Assembly: GCF_000313755.1 (NCBI RefSeq)
Contig: NZ_AMZB01000117.1
Location: forward strand, 55,117-119,116
Reading direction: 5' to 3'
Length of the DNA stretch: 64,000 bases
DNA from: Pseudomonas nitroreducens TX1
Lineage (GTDB): Bacteria; Pseudomonadota; Gammaproteobacteria; Pseudomonadales; Pseudomonadaceae
Program-made: the position numbers and the translations under genes
Notes under the pieces: generated by a model
Seen by the model: only the letters and a program-made list of their open reading frames with translations
The model's database searches: none
What the model was told of the DNA's origin: nothing
In this document: positions 42,501 through 49,990 of the stretch, piece by piece
Numbering within the stretch: the stretch's first letter is position 1
Layout of the letters: every line of letters begins with the position of its first letter

Positions 42501-43329
42501 AGACGAATTCCACGGTGCCGGCGCTGCGGTAGCTGACGGCTTTCGCCAGCTGGATCGCCGCCGCGCACAGGGCTTCGGCCATGCCGGCGGGCAGGTTGGG
42601 CGCGGGGGTTTCCTCCAGCACTTTCTGGTTGCGCCGCTGCACCGAGCAATCGCGCACGCCAAGGGCGATCACCTCGCCCTGGCCGTCGCCGAACACCTGC
42701 ACTTCCAGGTGGCGGGCGCGCTGGATGTACTTCTCGATGAACACGCCCGAGTCGCTGAAGTTGTTCTGCCCGAGGCGCTTCACGGCGTCGAAGGCGTCGC
42801 GCAGTTCGGCCGCCGAGCGGCACACGCGCATGCCGATGCCGCCGCCGCCGGCGGTGCTCTTGAGCATCACCGGGTAGCCGACCTGTTCCCCGGCGAGCAG
42901 GGCGGCGTCGAGGTCGGGCAGCAGGTCGGTGCCTTCGAGCATCGGCACGCCCTGTTCGCGGGCCAGCGCGCGGGCGGTGTGCTTGAGACCGAACAGGCGC
43001 AGCTGCTCCGGCGTCGGGCCGACGAAGGCGATGCCGGCGGCTTCGCAGGCTTCGGCGAAGGCGGCGTTCTCGGAGAGGAAGCCGTAGCCGGGGTGGATGG
43101 CCTGGGCGCCGCTGTCGCGGGCGGCGCGGAGAATCTTTTCAACGTCCAGATAGGTGCTGGACGCCGGCCCCTCACCGAGGCTGATGGCATGGTCGGCCTG
43201 CTGGATGTGCAGGCTGGCGGCGTCGGCTTCGGCGTACACGGCCACGCCTTCTACTTGCAGCTCACGAAGGGTGCGCAGGATGCGGCAGGCGATGGCGCCG
43301 CGGTTGGCGATGAGTAGTTTGTCGAACAT
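39523..43329 (-). CDS. Urea/guanidine carboxylase (biotin-dependent)
   Basis: 1,268 residues; homologues are near 1,200. Domains in order: biotin carboxylase (about 1-450, [20 protein letters not shown], ATP loop [10 protein letters not shown]), KipA/AHS2-like (about 475-760, [20 protein letters not shown]), KipI/AHS1-like (about 850-1060, [17 protein letters not shown]), and a C-terminal biotinyl domain with the biotin Lys in ESMKMEI. It carboxylates urea to allophanate or guanidine to carboxyguanidine using ATP and bicarbonate; the riboswitch favours guanidine. Residues about 763-845 between the KipA and KipI parts are encoded by two REP elements and replace the normal linker. The start at 43329 is the conserved MFDKLL; an upstream in-frame ATG at 43542 is rejected. 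Confidence 0.93.
   Translation of the reverse strand: [1268 protein letters not shown]
40793..40917. repeat. REP-like element, family 2, inside the carboxylase gene
   Basis: CCCTCTCCC and GGGAGAGGG stems in the coding sequence, read in frame as proline/serine/arginine-rich residues such as [15 protein letters not shown] and [13 protein letters not shown]. The frame stays open through it. Confidence 0.88.
40946..41040. repeat. REP element, family 1, inside the carboxylase gene
   Basis: GTAGGAGCGAGCTTGCTCGC at one end and a mutated GTTCGCGAGCAAGG...TCCTAC arm at the other. Read on the minus strand it encodes residues around FASKLAPTD, the characteristic translation of this REP. The layout (diverged arm with GGGGGGCGCC) matches the copy at 46784-46890. 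Confidence 0.9.
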
Positions 43330-43422
43330 GGAGGTTTCCCCATGCGGGACAGGTCGTCCTGTCGAATTCGTATCTGGCGGTGGCCGTCCACCGCCGGGGC
43401 CTGGGCCCTGCTGCGTATTGTT

Positions 43423-43519
43423 CCCTCTCCCTTCAGGGGGAGGGCTGGGGAGAAGGGCCCTTGCTATGGTGCTGGGCGTTCCCTCTCCCCCCGCCCTCTC
43501 CCGCGAGCGGGAGAGGGGG
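43423..43519. repeat. REP-like element, family 2
   Basis: CCCTCTCCC stems repeated twice, one as CCCTCTCCCGC-GA-GCGGGAGAGGG, filling about a third of the 292-base gap between the carboxylase start and the preceding gene of the operon. The rest of the gap (43330-43422 and 43520-43621) shows nothing else. Confidence 0.85.
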
Positions 43520-43621
43520 CCATTTGGAGCGTCGGGCTGCACTGGGCACTTCGGCTCTGGCCAAGGAGGAAGAGCCAGCGCCGCAACGCTTGCAGCTTTC
43601 CGCTTGTCGCTTGTGGCTGCT

Positions 43622-44257
43622 TCAATCCCATACCAGCAGCTCCGCCGGCGTCGGGTTCCAGCCGTTGCAGGGGTTGTTGAGCTGCGGGCAGTTGGAGATC
43701 AGGACGATGACGTCCATGTGCGCGAACAACTCGACGTACTTGCCGGCGCCGGAGATGCCGTCCTCGAAGGTCAGCCCGCCCTCGGCGGTGACCGGTACGT
43801 TCATGAAGAAGTTGATGTTGTGGCTGATGTCGGCCTTGCTCAGGCGGCCGTCGTGCAGGCTGGCGCGCAGGAAATTGTCGCGGCAGCTGTGCATGTAGCG
43901 CTTGTCCAGGGCGTAGCGCACGGTGTTGCTCTCCTGGGCGCAGGCGCCGCCGAGGGTGTCGTGGCGGCCGCAGGTGTCGGCGGTGATGGTCAGCATCGGG
44001 TTGCCGAGGTTGGACCAGAGCACGCTGCCGGCGCTGAGGTAGACCTGCCCCTGTTTGCGCAGGGTGCGTTGCACGTCGTAGCGCTCGCGCGGGTTGGCGG
44101 CGCTGAAGAACAGCGTGTCCACCGCCTGGTTGCCTTCCAGGTCGAGGATGCGCAGGGTCTGCCCGGCCTTGAGTTCGGTCAGGCTGGGTTCGCCAGCTGG
44201 GATCAGGGTGCGCGAGACGCAGGCTTCGGGGTGTTTGTCGCTGGGGACTATGGGCAT
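43622..44257 (-). CDS. Urea-carboxylase-associated protein 2 (carboxyguanidine deiminase subunit)
   Basis: 211 residues of the urea amidolyase-associated family: ELKAGQTLRILDLEGNQAVD, DTCGRHDTLGGACAQESN, RDNFL, NINFFMNVPV and a final NPTPAELLVWD. The two paralogous proteins of this family are now understood as the CgdA/CgdB subunits that deiminate carboxyguanidine to allophanate. Cys and His in TCGRHD are likely metal or catalytic ligands. It starts 11 bases after the paralogue, with AAGGAG upstream, and is 292 bases ahead of the carboxylase gene. Confidence 0.88.
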   Translation of the reverse strand: MPIVPSDKHPEACVSRTLIPAGEPSLTELKAGQTLRILDLEGNQAVDTLFFSAANPRERYDVQRTLRKQGQVYLSAGSVLWSNLGNPMLTITADTCGRHDTLGGACAQESNTVRYALDKRYMHSCRDNFLRASLHDGRLSKADISHNINFFMNVPVTAEGGLTFEDGISGAGKYVELFAHMDVIVLISNCPQLNNPCNGWNPTPAELLVWD

Positions 44258-44268
44258 GCTCGCGCTCC

Positions 44269-44988
44269 TTACAGGTACTGGCGTTCGGTGTTGTGGAAGC
44301 CGCGGCCGTTCTCCGCGCGGGACGTGCGGCAGAGCACGCTGATGCCGTCGGCGGCGACCTGCTGCCAGGTCAGCCCGATGGGCTTGGGCGCATACTGCGG
44401 GTTCGGGTCCAGCGGGTGCTGCAGGGCGGTGAGGACGACGAGGGTGTCCATCGGGGCGTAGAGCTCGACGAAATCGCCGGCTTTCGAGTTGCCCTGGGCG
44501 AAGCGGAAGCAGCCATCGGCGTCGACGTCCACGCGGCTGAACAGGTTCAGGCACATCAGCAGGTCCTGCAGGCGCATGTCCCACTTGCCCATTTCCACCA
44601 GCAGGTTGTCCACGCCGTTGCGGTGGAAACCGTTGCGCAGTTCCTGGTAGCGGCCGGCGCCATACTTCTCCTGCACTTCGGCGGCGTTGAGCACGCCACC
44701 GAAGCTGTCGTGCCAGCCGCAGCTGTCGGCGGTGATGGCAGCCAGCACGCGGCCCATGTCCGAGTACAGGCAGTGGCCGGCGGTGAGGCGCGCCGTGTGC
44801 TGGCACTTGAGGCTGTCGGGCAGGTTCAGGCGCTCGCTTTTCTCGGCGGCATTGAACAGCAGCACGCTGGCGTTGCCGCCGCCTTCGATGTCGGTCAGGC
44901 GCAGCAACTGGCCGCGCTTGAGCACGAAGGAGGTGTGGCCGCCGCCGGGGACGGTTTCTTCATAGAGAGTGGTGCGCAGGTCGTTCAT
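44269..44988 (-). CDS. Urea-carboxylase-associated protein 1 (carboxyguanidine deiminase subunit)
   Basis: 239 residues, paralogous to the next gene: LLRLTDIEGGGNASVLLFNA, DSCGWHDSFGGV, RNGFHRNGVDNLL, LNLFSRVDVDADGCF and YAPMDTLVVLTALQHPLDPN. It is expected to pair with its neighbour as the heteromeric carboxyguanidine deiminase. It lies between the ABC ATPase gene (10-base gap) and the second subunit, in the riboswitch operon. Confidence 0.88.
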   Translation of the reverse strand: MNDLRTTLYEETVPGGGHTSFVLKRGQLLRLTDIEGGGNASVLLFNAAEKSERLNLPDSLKCQHTARLTAGHCLYSDMGRVLAAITADSCGWHDSFGGVLNAAEVQEKYGAGRYQELRNGFHRNGVDNLLVEMGKWDMRLQDLLMCLNLFSRVDVDADGCFRFAQGNSKAGDFVELYAPMDTLVVLTALQHPLDPNPQYAPKPIGLTWQQVAADGISVLCRTSRAENGRGFHNTERQYL

Positions 44989-44998
44989 GTCGGGTTCC

Positions 44999-45802
44999 TC
45001 AGTAGGCCGGCGTGATCAGCGGCGCGGCCGTTTCCAGGCGCGCGGCGAGCGGTTCGGGCAGGGCGGCGCGGGCGGCCTTGCGGTCGGCGTTGAGCGGGAT
45101 GTCGTAGGTGATGCGGGCGCCGTAGGCGCTGGGTGCCTGCGGGTCGTGGCGGACCTTGTCGAAGACCAGCAGGCGGGTGCCCAGGCTGAAGCCTTCGGCC
45201 AGGTCGTGGGTGACCATGAACACGGTGAGCCGGGTTTCCTGCCACAGCTCCAGCAGCAGGGCGTGCATGTCCTTGCGGATACCGGGGTCGAGCGCGCCGA
45301 AGGGCTCGTCGAGGAGCAGCACGCGCGGCTTCATCACCAGCGCCTGGGCAATCGCCAGGCGTTGTTGCATGCCGCCGGACAGGGCGCTCGGATATTGCTG
45401 CAGGGCATGGCCGAGGCCGACGCGCTCGAGCAAGGCGGCGGCCTGTTCGCGGGCCTCGCGCTTGGCGCTGCCCAGCAGCCGGCCGAGCAGCGGCGAGCGC
45501 GGCAGCTCCAGGCCGAGGGCGACGTTGTCGAGCACGGACAGATGCGGGAACACCGAGTAACGCTGGAACACCACGCCACGGCTTGGATCGGGCTCTGCGG
45601 CCAGCGGCTGGCCTTCGAGCAGCAGTTCGCCGCGGCTGGGGCGCTCCTGCCCGAGCAGCAGGCGCAGGAAGGTGGACTTGCCGCAGCCGGAGGCGCCAAC
45701 CAGGGTGCAGAACTCGCCTTCCTTCACCTCGAGGTTGAGGCGTTCGAGCACCACGTTGCCGTCGTACGCCTGCCAGACATTCTTCACGCTGATGAAACTC
45801 AT
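44999..45802 (-). CDS. ABC transporter ATP-binding protein (nitrate/taurine/urea type)
   Basis: 267 residues with Walker A GASGCGKST, Q-loop VVFQRYSVF, signature LSGGMQQRLAIAQAL, Walker B VLLLDEPFGALD and switch His in VTHDLAEGF. It belongs to the SsuB/TauB/NrtD-like group. Its start overlaps the permease stop by 4 bases. It powers the importer encoded with the substrate-binding protein, which by context carries guanidine or urea. Confidence 0.93.
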   Translation of the reverse strand: MSFISVKNVWQAYDGNVVLERLNLEVKEGEFCTLVGASGCGKSTFLRLLLGQERPSRGELLLEGQPLAAEPDPSRGVVFQRYSVFPHLSVLDNVALGLELPRSPLLGRLLGSAKREAREQAAALLERVGLGHALQQYPSALSGGMQQRLAIAQALVMKPRVLLLDEPFGALDPGIRKDMHALLLELWQETRLTVFMVTHDLAEGFSLGTRLLVFDKVRHDPQAPSAYGARITYDIPLNADRKAARAALPEPLAARLETAAPLITPAY

Positions 45803-46614
45803 GCCTTGCCTCCTTCGTACCAGGGGAAGGCGCGGCGGGTGAGCGCGCGCAGCGCCCAGTCCATCAGCCAGGCCAGCGCGGTGATCCACACTACGTAGGG
45901 CAGGATCACGTCCATGGCCAGGTAGCGGCGTACGAGGAAGATGCGGTAGCCCAGGCCATCGGTGGAGGCGATGGCTTCGGCGGCGATGAGGAACAGCCAG
46001 GCCGAGCCGAGCATCAGGCGCAGGGAGATGAGCAGGCGCGGCATCAGTTGCGGCAGCACCACGCGCAGGATCAGCGTCCAGGTGCTGGCACCCAGGGTTT
46101 GTGCCTTGATCAGCAGTTCGCGGGGGATTTCCCGGGCGCGCTGTTCGATGTCGCGGGCGATGCAGGGGGCGACGCCGATGACGATCAGCACCACCTTGGA
46201 CAGCTCGCCCAGGCCGAAGACGATGAACAGCACCGGCAGGATCGCCAGTGGCGGGATCATCGACAGCACGGTGAGCAGCGGCGAGAGCGGCGCGCCGAAC
46301 AGCGGCACGCTGCCGGCGGCGATGCCCAGTACCAGGCCGAGCAGGGCGGCGATACCCAGGCCCAGGCCGAGGCGTTGCAGGCTGGCGCCGGTGTCCTGCC
46401 AGAACAGCACGTCGCCAGTGCGCTTGTCTTCGCTGAAGGCCAGGCGGTTCACCGCGTCGGCCATCTGTACGGCACTGGGCAGCAGCTTGTCGTTGGGGTT
46501 ATCCGCCAGCCGCGCCGTGGAGCCTGCGAAGTAGGCGAACAGCAGCAGGGCGAAGGGCAGCAGCACCAGGAACAGGCGGCCGCTGCGGTCGGGGGTTCGG
46601 TTGATCAGGCGCAT
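45799..46614 (-). CDS. ABC transporter permease (SsuC/TauC-like)
   Basis: 271 residues with about six membrane helices and the EAA loop around LIKAQTLGASTWTLILRVVLPQ, followed by DGLGYRIF. A typical BPD_transp_1 inner-membrane permease. It is 292 bases after the binding-protein gene; that gap is occupied by REP elements. Confidence 0.93.
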   Translation of the reverse strand: MRLINRTPDRSGRLFLVLLPFALLLFAYFAGSTARLADNPNDKLLPSAVQMADAVNRLAFSEDKRTGDVLFWQDTGASLQRLGLGLGIAALLGLVLGIAAGSVPLFGAPLSPLLTVLSMIPPLAILPVLFIVFGLGELSKVVLIVIGVAPCIARDIEQRAREIPRELLIKAQTLGASTWTLILRVVLPQLMPRLLISLRLMLGSAWLFLIAAEAIASTDGLGYRIFLVRRYLAMDVILPYVVWITALAWLMDWALRALTRRAFPWYEGGKA

Positions 46615-46645
46615 GGTTCGTACCTGTGGATTTCCGTGTGAAGCG

Positions 46646-46778
46646 TTCCCTCTCCCCCGCCCTGGCTGCGCGCCCCGCTCCGAAGGGAGAGGGGGCTGTC
46701 CGTGCCGGTTGACGCCTAGGTTTCAACCGGCACCGAACGAGTCCCCTCTCCCTTCAGGGAGAGGGTTAGGGAGAGGGG
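46646..46778. repeat. REP-like element, family 2
   Basis: CCCTCTCCC/GGGAGAGGG stems (for example CCCTCTCCCTTCAGGGAGAGGG at about 46743) between the binding-protein and permease genes. Confidence 0.85.
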
Positions 46779-46783
46779 CTGTA

Positions 46784-46890
46784 GTAGGAGCGAGGGGGAC
46801 GCCCAGTTCTTGCTCGCGAACAGAGTACCGCCTGGCACTCGGGTGTCATGGCGGTTCGCGAGTAAGGGCTAGGCGCCTCCTCGCTCCTAC
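46784..46890. repeat. REP element, family 1
   Basis: GTAGGAGCGAGGGGGACGCC...TTGCTCGCGAAC and its inverted counterpart ending GCTCCTAC. The same diverged arm appears in the copy inside the carboxylase gene. With the adjoining family-2 element it fills the 292-base gap 46615-46906. Confidence 0.88.
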
Positions 46891-46906
46891 GAAAAGCTGT
46901 CGAGCC

Positions 46907-47971
46907 TCAGAGCTTCCCGTCCGCCGCCATCTGCACGTAGGTCGGGTCGAAGCGCAGCTTGAGGTTCTGCGCGTCACCCGTGGTGAGGCCGCCGGCGAAG
47001 CTCATGCCGACCGCCTCGGCGCTTTTCGCACCCTCGCCGAGCAGGCCGTGGGTGAAGGAGAAGGCCGCCACCTTGTCCATGGTCGCCGGCAGTTTCGGGC
47101 TGGTGGCGAAGGCCAGGGCTTCCTTGGGCGTGGCAAACAGCCTGGTGGTGGCGAGCTGGCTCTGGTAGCCGGCCAGATCGGTGCCCGAGGCCTTGGCCAT
47201 GTGTTCCAGCGCGGCGCGGGTCTCGGCGCTGTCGCCCTGCATCAGCGCGACGGTCTCGAACCAGGTGCCGGTCAGGGCTTTGCCCAGGGCGGGGTTGTCC
47301 TTCAGGACCGCGCTGTTGACCACCATCATGTCCATGATCTCGCCGGGAACCTGGCTGGAATTGAACACCTCGGTGGTGCCCGGCTTGGCGCGGGCCTCGG
47401 CGAGCATCGGATTCCAGGTGGTCACGGCCTGTACGTCGTCGGTATTGAAAGCGGCGGCGATGTCGGCGTCGGAGGTGTTCACCGTCTTCACGTCCTTCTC
47501 GGTGAGGCGGGCGTTTTCCAGCGCGCGGGCGAGCAGGTAGTGGGAGACCGAAAGTTCCACCAGGTTGACGTTCATGCCCTTGAGGTCGGCCAGGGATTTG
47601 CCTTCGCCCTTGAGGACGATGCCGTCGTTGCCGTTGGAGAAGTCGCTGACGATCAGCGCGGTGGAGTCGACGCCGCCGGCGGCGGGGATGGTGAGGGCGT
47701 CCATGTTGGTCATGGTGCAGCCATCGAACTGGCCAGCGGTGTACTGGTTGATCGACTCGATGTAGTCGTTGAGCTGGGTGATCTTGATTTCGATGCCGTA
47801 CTTCTTCGCCCACTTGTCGACGATGCCGTGGCTGGCCGCGTATTCCCAGGGCATCCAGCCGGCGTAAATGGTCCAGCAGAGGTTGAAGCTGTTCTTCGCG
47901 GCGGCGGACGCCGAGACGCTGAAGGCGGCGAGGCCGGCGGCGAACAGGGCGGTCAGAAGGGGCTTGCGCAT
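46907..47971 (-). CDS. Guanidine/urea ABC transporter substrate-binding protein
   Basis: 354 residues with a signal peptide (MRKPLLTALFAAGLAAFSVSASA). The NMT1/TauA-like fold shows in NLCWTIYAGWMPWEYAA, QYTAGQFDGCTMTNMDAL, VSDFSNGNDGIV and VTTWNPMLAEA. Proteins of this kind are annotated as putative urea transporters in urea-carboxylase operons; the riboswitch upstream points to guanidine. It is the first gene after the leader RNA. Confidence 0.9.
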   Translation of the reverse strand: MRKPLLTALFAAGLAAFSVSASAAAKNSFNLCWTIYAGWMPWEYAASHGIVDKWAKKYGIEIKITQLNDYIESINQYTAGQFDGCTMTNMDALTIPAAGGVDSTALIVSDFSNGNDGIVLKGEGKSLADLKGMNVNLVELSVSHYLLARALENARLTEKDVKTVNTSDADIAAAFNTDDVQAVTTWNPMLAEARAKPGTTEVFNSSQVPGEIMDMMVVNSAVLKDNPALGKALTGTWFETVALMQGDSAETRAALEHMAKASGTDLAGYQSQLATTRLFATPKEALAFATSPKLPATMDKVAAFSFTHGLLGEGAKSAEAVGMSFAGGLTTGDAQNLKLRFDPTYVQMAADGKL

Positions 47972-48028
47972 GGAGCATCTCCAGTCGATTGGCGGGCAGG
48001 CAGGAGTCGGGCGGCACGTGTCGCTCTC

Positions 48029-48119
48029 GTCTCCCGGGCTTTTGTCCCGCCGTGTAACCTCGCTGGAGGTCGATGACTCTCGGACCAGTCACTCGCTGCG
48101 CGAGCCGGAACCCTAGTCA
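48029..48119 (-). ncRNA. Guanidine-I riboswitch (ykkC class)
   Basis: On the minus strand the leader contains, in order, the hallmark segments CTAGGGTTCCG, ACTGGTCCGAGAG, ACACGGCGGGACAAAAGCCC and GGGAGA. These are the conserved core of the ykkC/guanidine-I aptamer. It ends about 58 bases before the binding-protein start codon. Guanidine binding is known to switch such genes on. The remainder of the 47972-48383 gap (48120-48383) shows no gene. Confidence 0.93.
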
Positions 48120-48383
48120 TCCATTGTCAGATTGTGGTGCCGCTGTCCGAAGGATCGGATCGTTCCTGCACAGCCGGGACAAAGCGAGCGGCGTGCCAAG
48201 TTGGCGAAAGTACCGGGACAGAAGGGTTGCGGCGGATATCTCGGGGCAAGCCGGGGCGGTTGCCTGCCCTCAAATGAAGCGCCACGCCGCATCCTGGTGC
48301 GCGCGGCCAGTCGAAAGGCAGGAGCGGGCAGGGCGCGCCGGGCGGCAAACTGCAGCGACCTTCACCTTGAGGAGTCCTTCGCC

Positions 48384-48641
48384 ATGTCCGAGCTGCTGAG
48401 CTTCGCCAAGGGCGCGTTGACCCTGTTCTGGGTCGCCGCCGTGCTCAACCTGATCTATCCGTTCGGCGAGCTGTATCGCCCGCTGCTGGGGCTTTCCGCG
48501 ATCCTGCTGGTGGTGCACGCGGGCGAGGTGCTGTTGCTGGCGCGCCAGCGTTCCTGGCTGGAACAGCTGCAGGTGCTGCTGTTCGGCGTGCTGCATCTGC
48601 AGAGCCGCAAGCTTCGTCGCCTGGAAACCTTGAACGGCTGA
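48384..48641 (+). CDS. DUF1145 family small membrane protein
   Basis: 85 residues with two hydrophobic segments (ALTLFWVAAVLNLIYPF, LLGLSAILLVVHAGEVLLLA) and a basic amphipathic tail (HLQSRKLRRLETLNG). It resembles YhhL-type DUF1145 proteins. TGAGGAG precedes the ATG. Function unknown. Confidence 0.82.
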   Translation: MSELLSFAKGALTLFWVAAVLNLIYPFGELYRPLLGLSAILLVVHAGEVLLLARQRSWLEQLQVLLFGVLHLQSRKLRRLETLNG

Positions 48642-48764
48642 TTTACCCAAGCTTTACCTTTCGCTGCGGCACCGCCTTCTGACAGACATGTCTGATCCTG
48701 TGAGACCGGAAGAATCTACGCCCCGCATCCCGGCGCGGCGGCCGGCTCGCCAGATGGAGGCGCC

Positions 48765-48929
48765 ATGCGTCGTTTCTTCGTTGCTGTACTGATGATCCTT
48801 CCGTTGACCGGCTGCGTGGTCTACGAGCATGACCACGACCGTGGCGGCTGGCATGACCGGCCGCACTACTACCGCCCGGCACCGCCGCCGGCCTATTACG
48901 GTGGTCCATACCAGGGGTGGCGCCGTTGA
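48765..48929 (+). CDS. Tiny His/Tyr/Pro-rich lipoprotein
   Basis: 54 residues. MRRFFVAVLMILPLTGC is a lipoprotein signal with lipobox LTGC. The mature part is rich in His, Asp, Tyr and Pro (YEHDHDRGGWHDRPHYYR, then PAPPPAYYGGPYQ). ATGGAGG stands 8 bases upstream. Many pseudomonads have similar small lipoproteins. The His/Asp cluster could bind metal, but nothing in the context supports this. Confidence 0.7.
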   Translation: MRRFFVAVLMILPLTGCVVYEHDHDRGGWHDRPHYYRPAPPPAYYGGPYQGWRR

Positions 48930-48981
48930 GGCAGGAGCCTGACGGGTATCGCTTCGCTTCATGCCATCCTGCGCGAAGCAC

Positions 48982-49893
48982 TCATGACGCGGCGTTGAAC
49001 GCCGCGTCTTCCTCCAGCAGCATCTCCACGAACTGGCTGGCGGCGGGCGACAGGCTGCGGCTGGCATGGCGTACCAGGGCATAGGCGGAGCCACGCCCGG
49101 CGACGTCGCCGCTGCTGGGCCAGGGCAGCAGCGCCAGGCTGCCGGCCCGCACGTCCGCGGCCACCACGTCCCAGGTGGCCAGGCAGAGCACGTCGCTGCC
49201 TTTCACCAGCTCCTTGAGCATCAGCACGTCATCGCATTGCACGCTCAGCGGTTGCTCGCGACCCAGTGTTCGCGCCAGCCCTTCGTGGGCATCACGCGGC
49301 AGGCGCGGGCCGGCCAGTGGGTAGTCGAGCACCCGCGCCACCGAGGGGGGGCTGCCGATCAGCGGATGCCCCGGTCGGCAGAACAGCACGCCGCGGTGCA
49401 CCCGCAACGGCAGGATGTCGAGGCGGCTGTCGCCTTCGAGTTCGCGGTAGTCGGCGATGAACAGTTCCAGTTCGTCGTCCAGCAGGCGCTGGTGCAGCTC
49501 GCTCCAGTTCTCGATGGAGAGCAGGACCGAGACTTTCGGGTGCGCGCTGCTGTAGCGCGCCAGCACCTGCGGCATCAGGCGCGCGCCGGGAAAGGGGCCC
49601 GCGCCCAGGCGCAGCTCACCGGTCTCCAGGTCCGCCAGTTGCAGCACCGCGTTCTTCAGTGCGCGGTCGCCGGCCAGCAGGCGGCGCGCGTGCTCCAGCA
49701 CCAGCCGGCCATGGGCGGTGAGGGTGACGCCGCGCGGGTTGCGGTCCACCAGCTGGCAGCTCAGCTGGCCCTCCAGCGCCTGGATGCTGCGCGACAGGGC
49801 GGGCTGACTGAGGTTCACCGCATCGGCGGCGCGGGCGAAGTGGCCGTGCTCGGCAAGGGCAACGAAGTGGCGTAGCTGGCGGAGATCGCTCAT
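48982..49893 (-). CDS. sdsB1: LysR-type regulator of the alkylsulfatase gene
   Basis: 303 residues. The LysR helix-turn-helix is at the N-terminus (MSDLRQLRHFVALAEHGHF, AADAVNLSQPALSRSIQALE). The effector domain follows from about residue 90. It is divergent from the alkylsulfatase gene with 97 bases between, as sdsB1 is from sdsA1 in P. aeruginosa, so it probably activates that gene in response to alkyl sulfates or alcohols. The start at 49893 is the conserved LysR N-terminus. Confidence 0.88.
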   Translation of the reverse strand: MSDLRQLRHFVALAEHGHFARAADAVNLSQPALSRSIQALEGQLSCQLVDRNPRGVTLTAHGRLVLEHARRLLAGDRALKNAVLQLADLETGELRLGAGPFPGARLMPQVLARYSSAHPKVSVLLSIENWSELHQRLLDDELELFIADYRELEGDSRLDILPLRVHRGVLFCRPGHPLIGSPPSVARVLDYPLAGPRLPRDAHEGLARTLGREQPLSVQCDDVLMLKELVKGSDVLCLATWDVVAADVRAGSLALLPWPSSGDVAGRGSAYALVRHASRSLSPAASQFVEMLLEEDAAFNAAS

Positions 49894-49990
49894 GCGCGTT
49901 ATGCATCGATTGTTGAATAGGAATGCATTGGAATTATTAACGCAGCGGCCGGCATAGTGCGAGCACAACAACAAAGTCCGGAGTGCTCCG
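49894..49990. promoter_or_regulatory. Divergent sdsB1-sdsA1 promoter region
   Basis: 97 bases, AT-rich at 49902-49945 (for example GCATTGGAATTATTAACGC), containing the start regions of both genes and presumably the LysR binding site. No clear T-N11-A palindrome was assigned. Confidence 0.5.

Noticed and set aside
39523..43542. Longer version of the carboxylase gene starting at 43542
   Set aside because: The extra 71 codons translate a REP-like element; the conserved N-terminus [11 protein letters not shown] starts at 43329.
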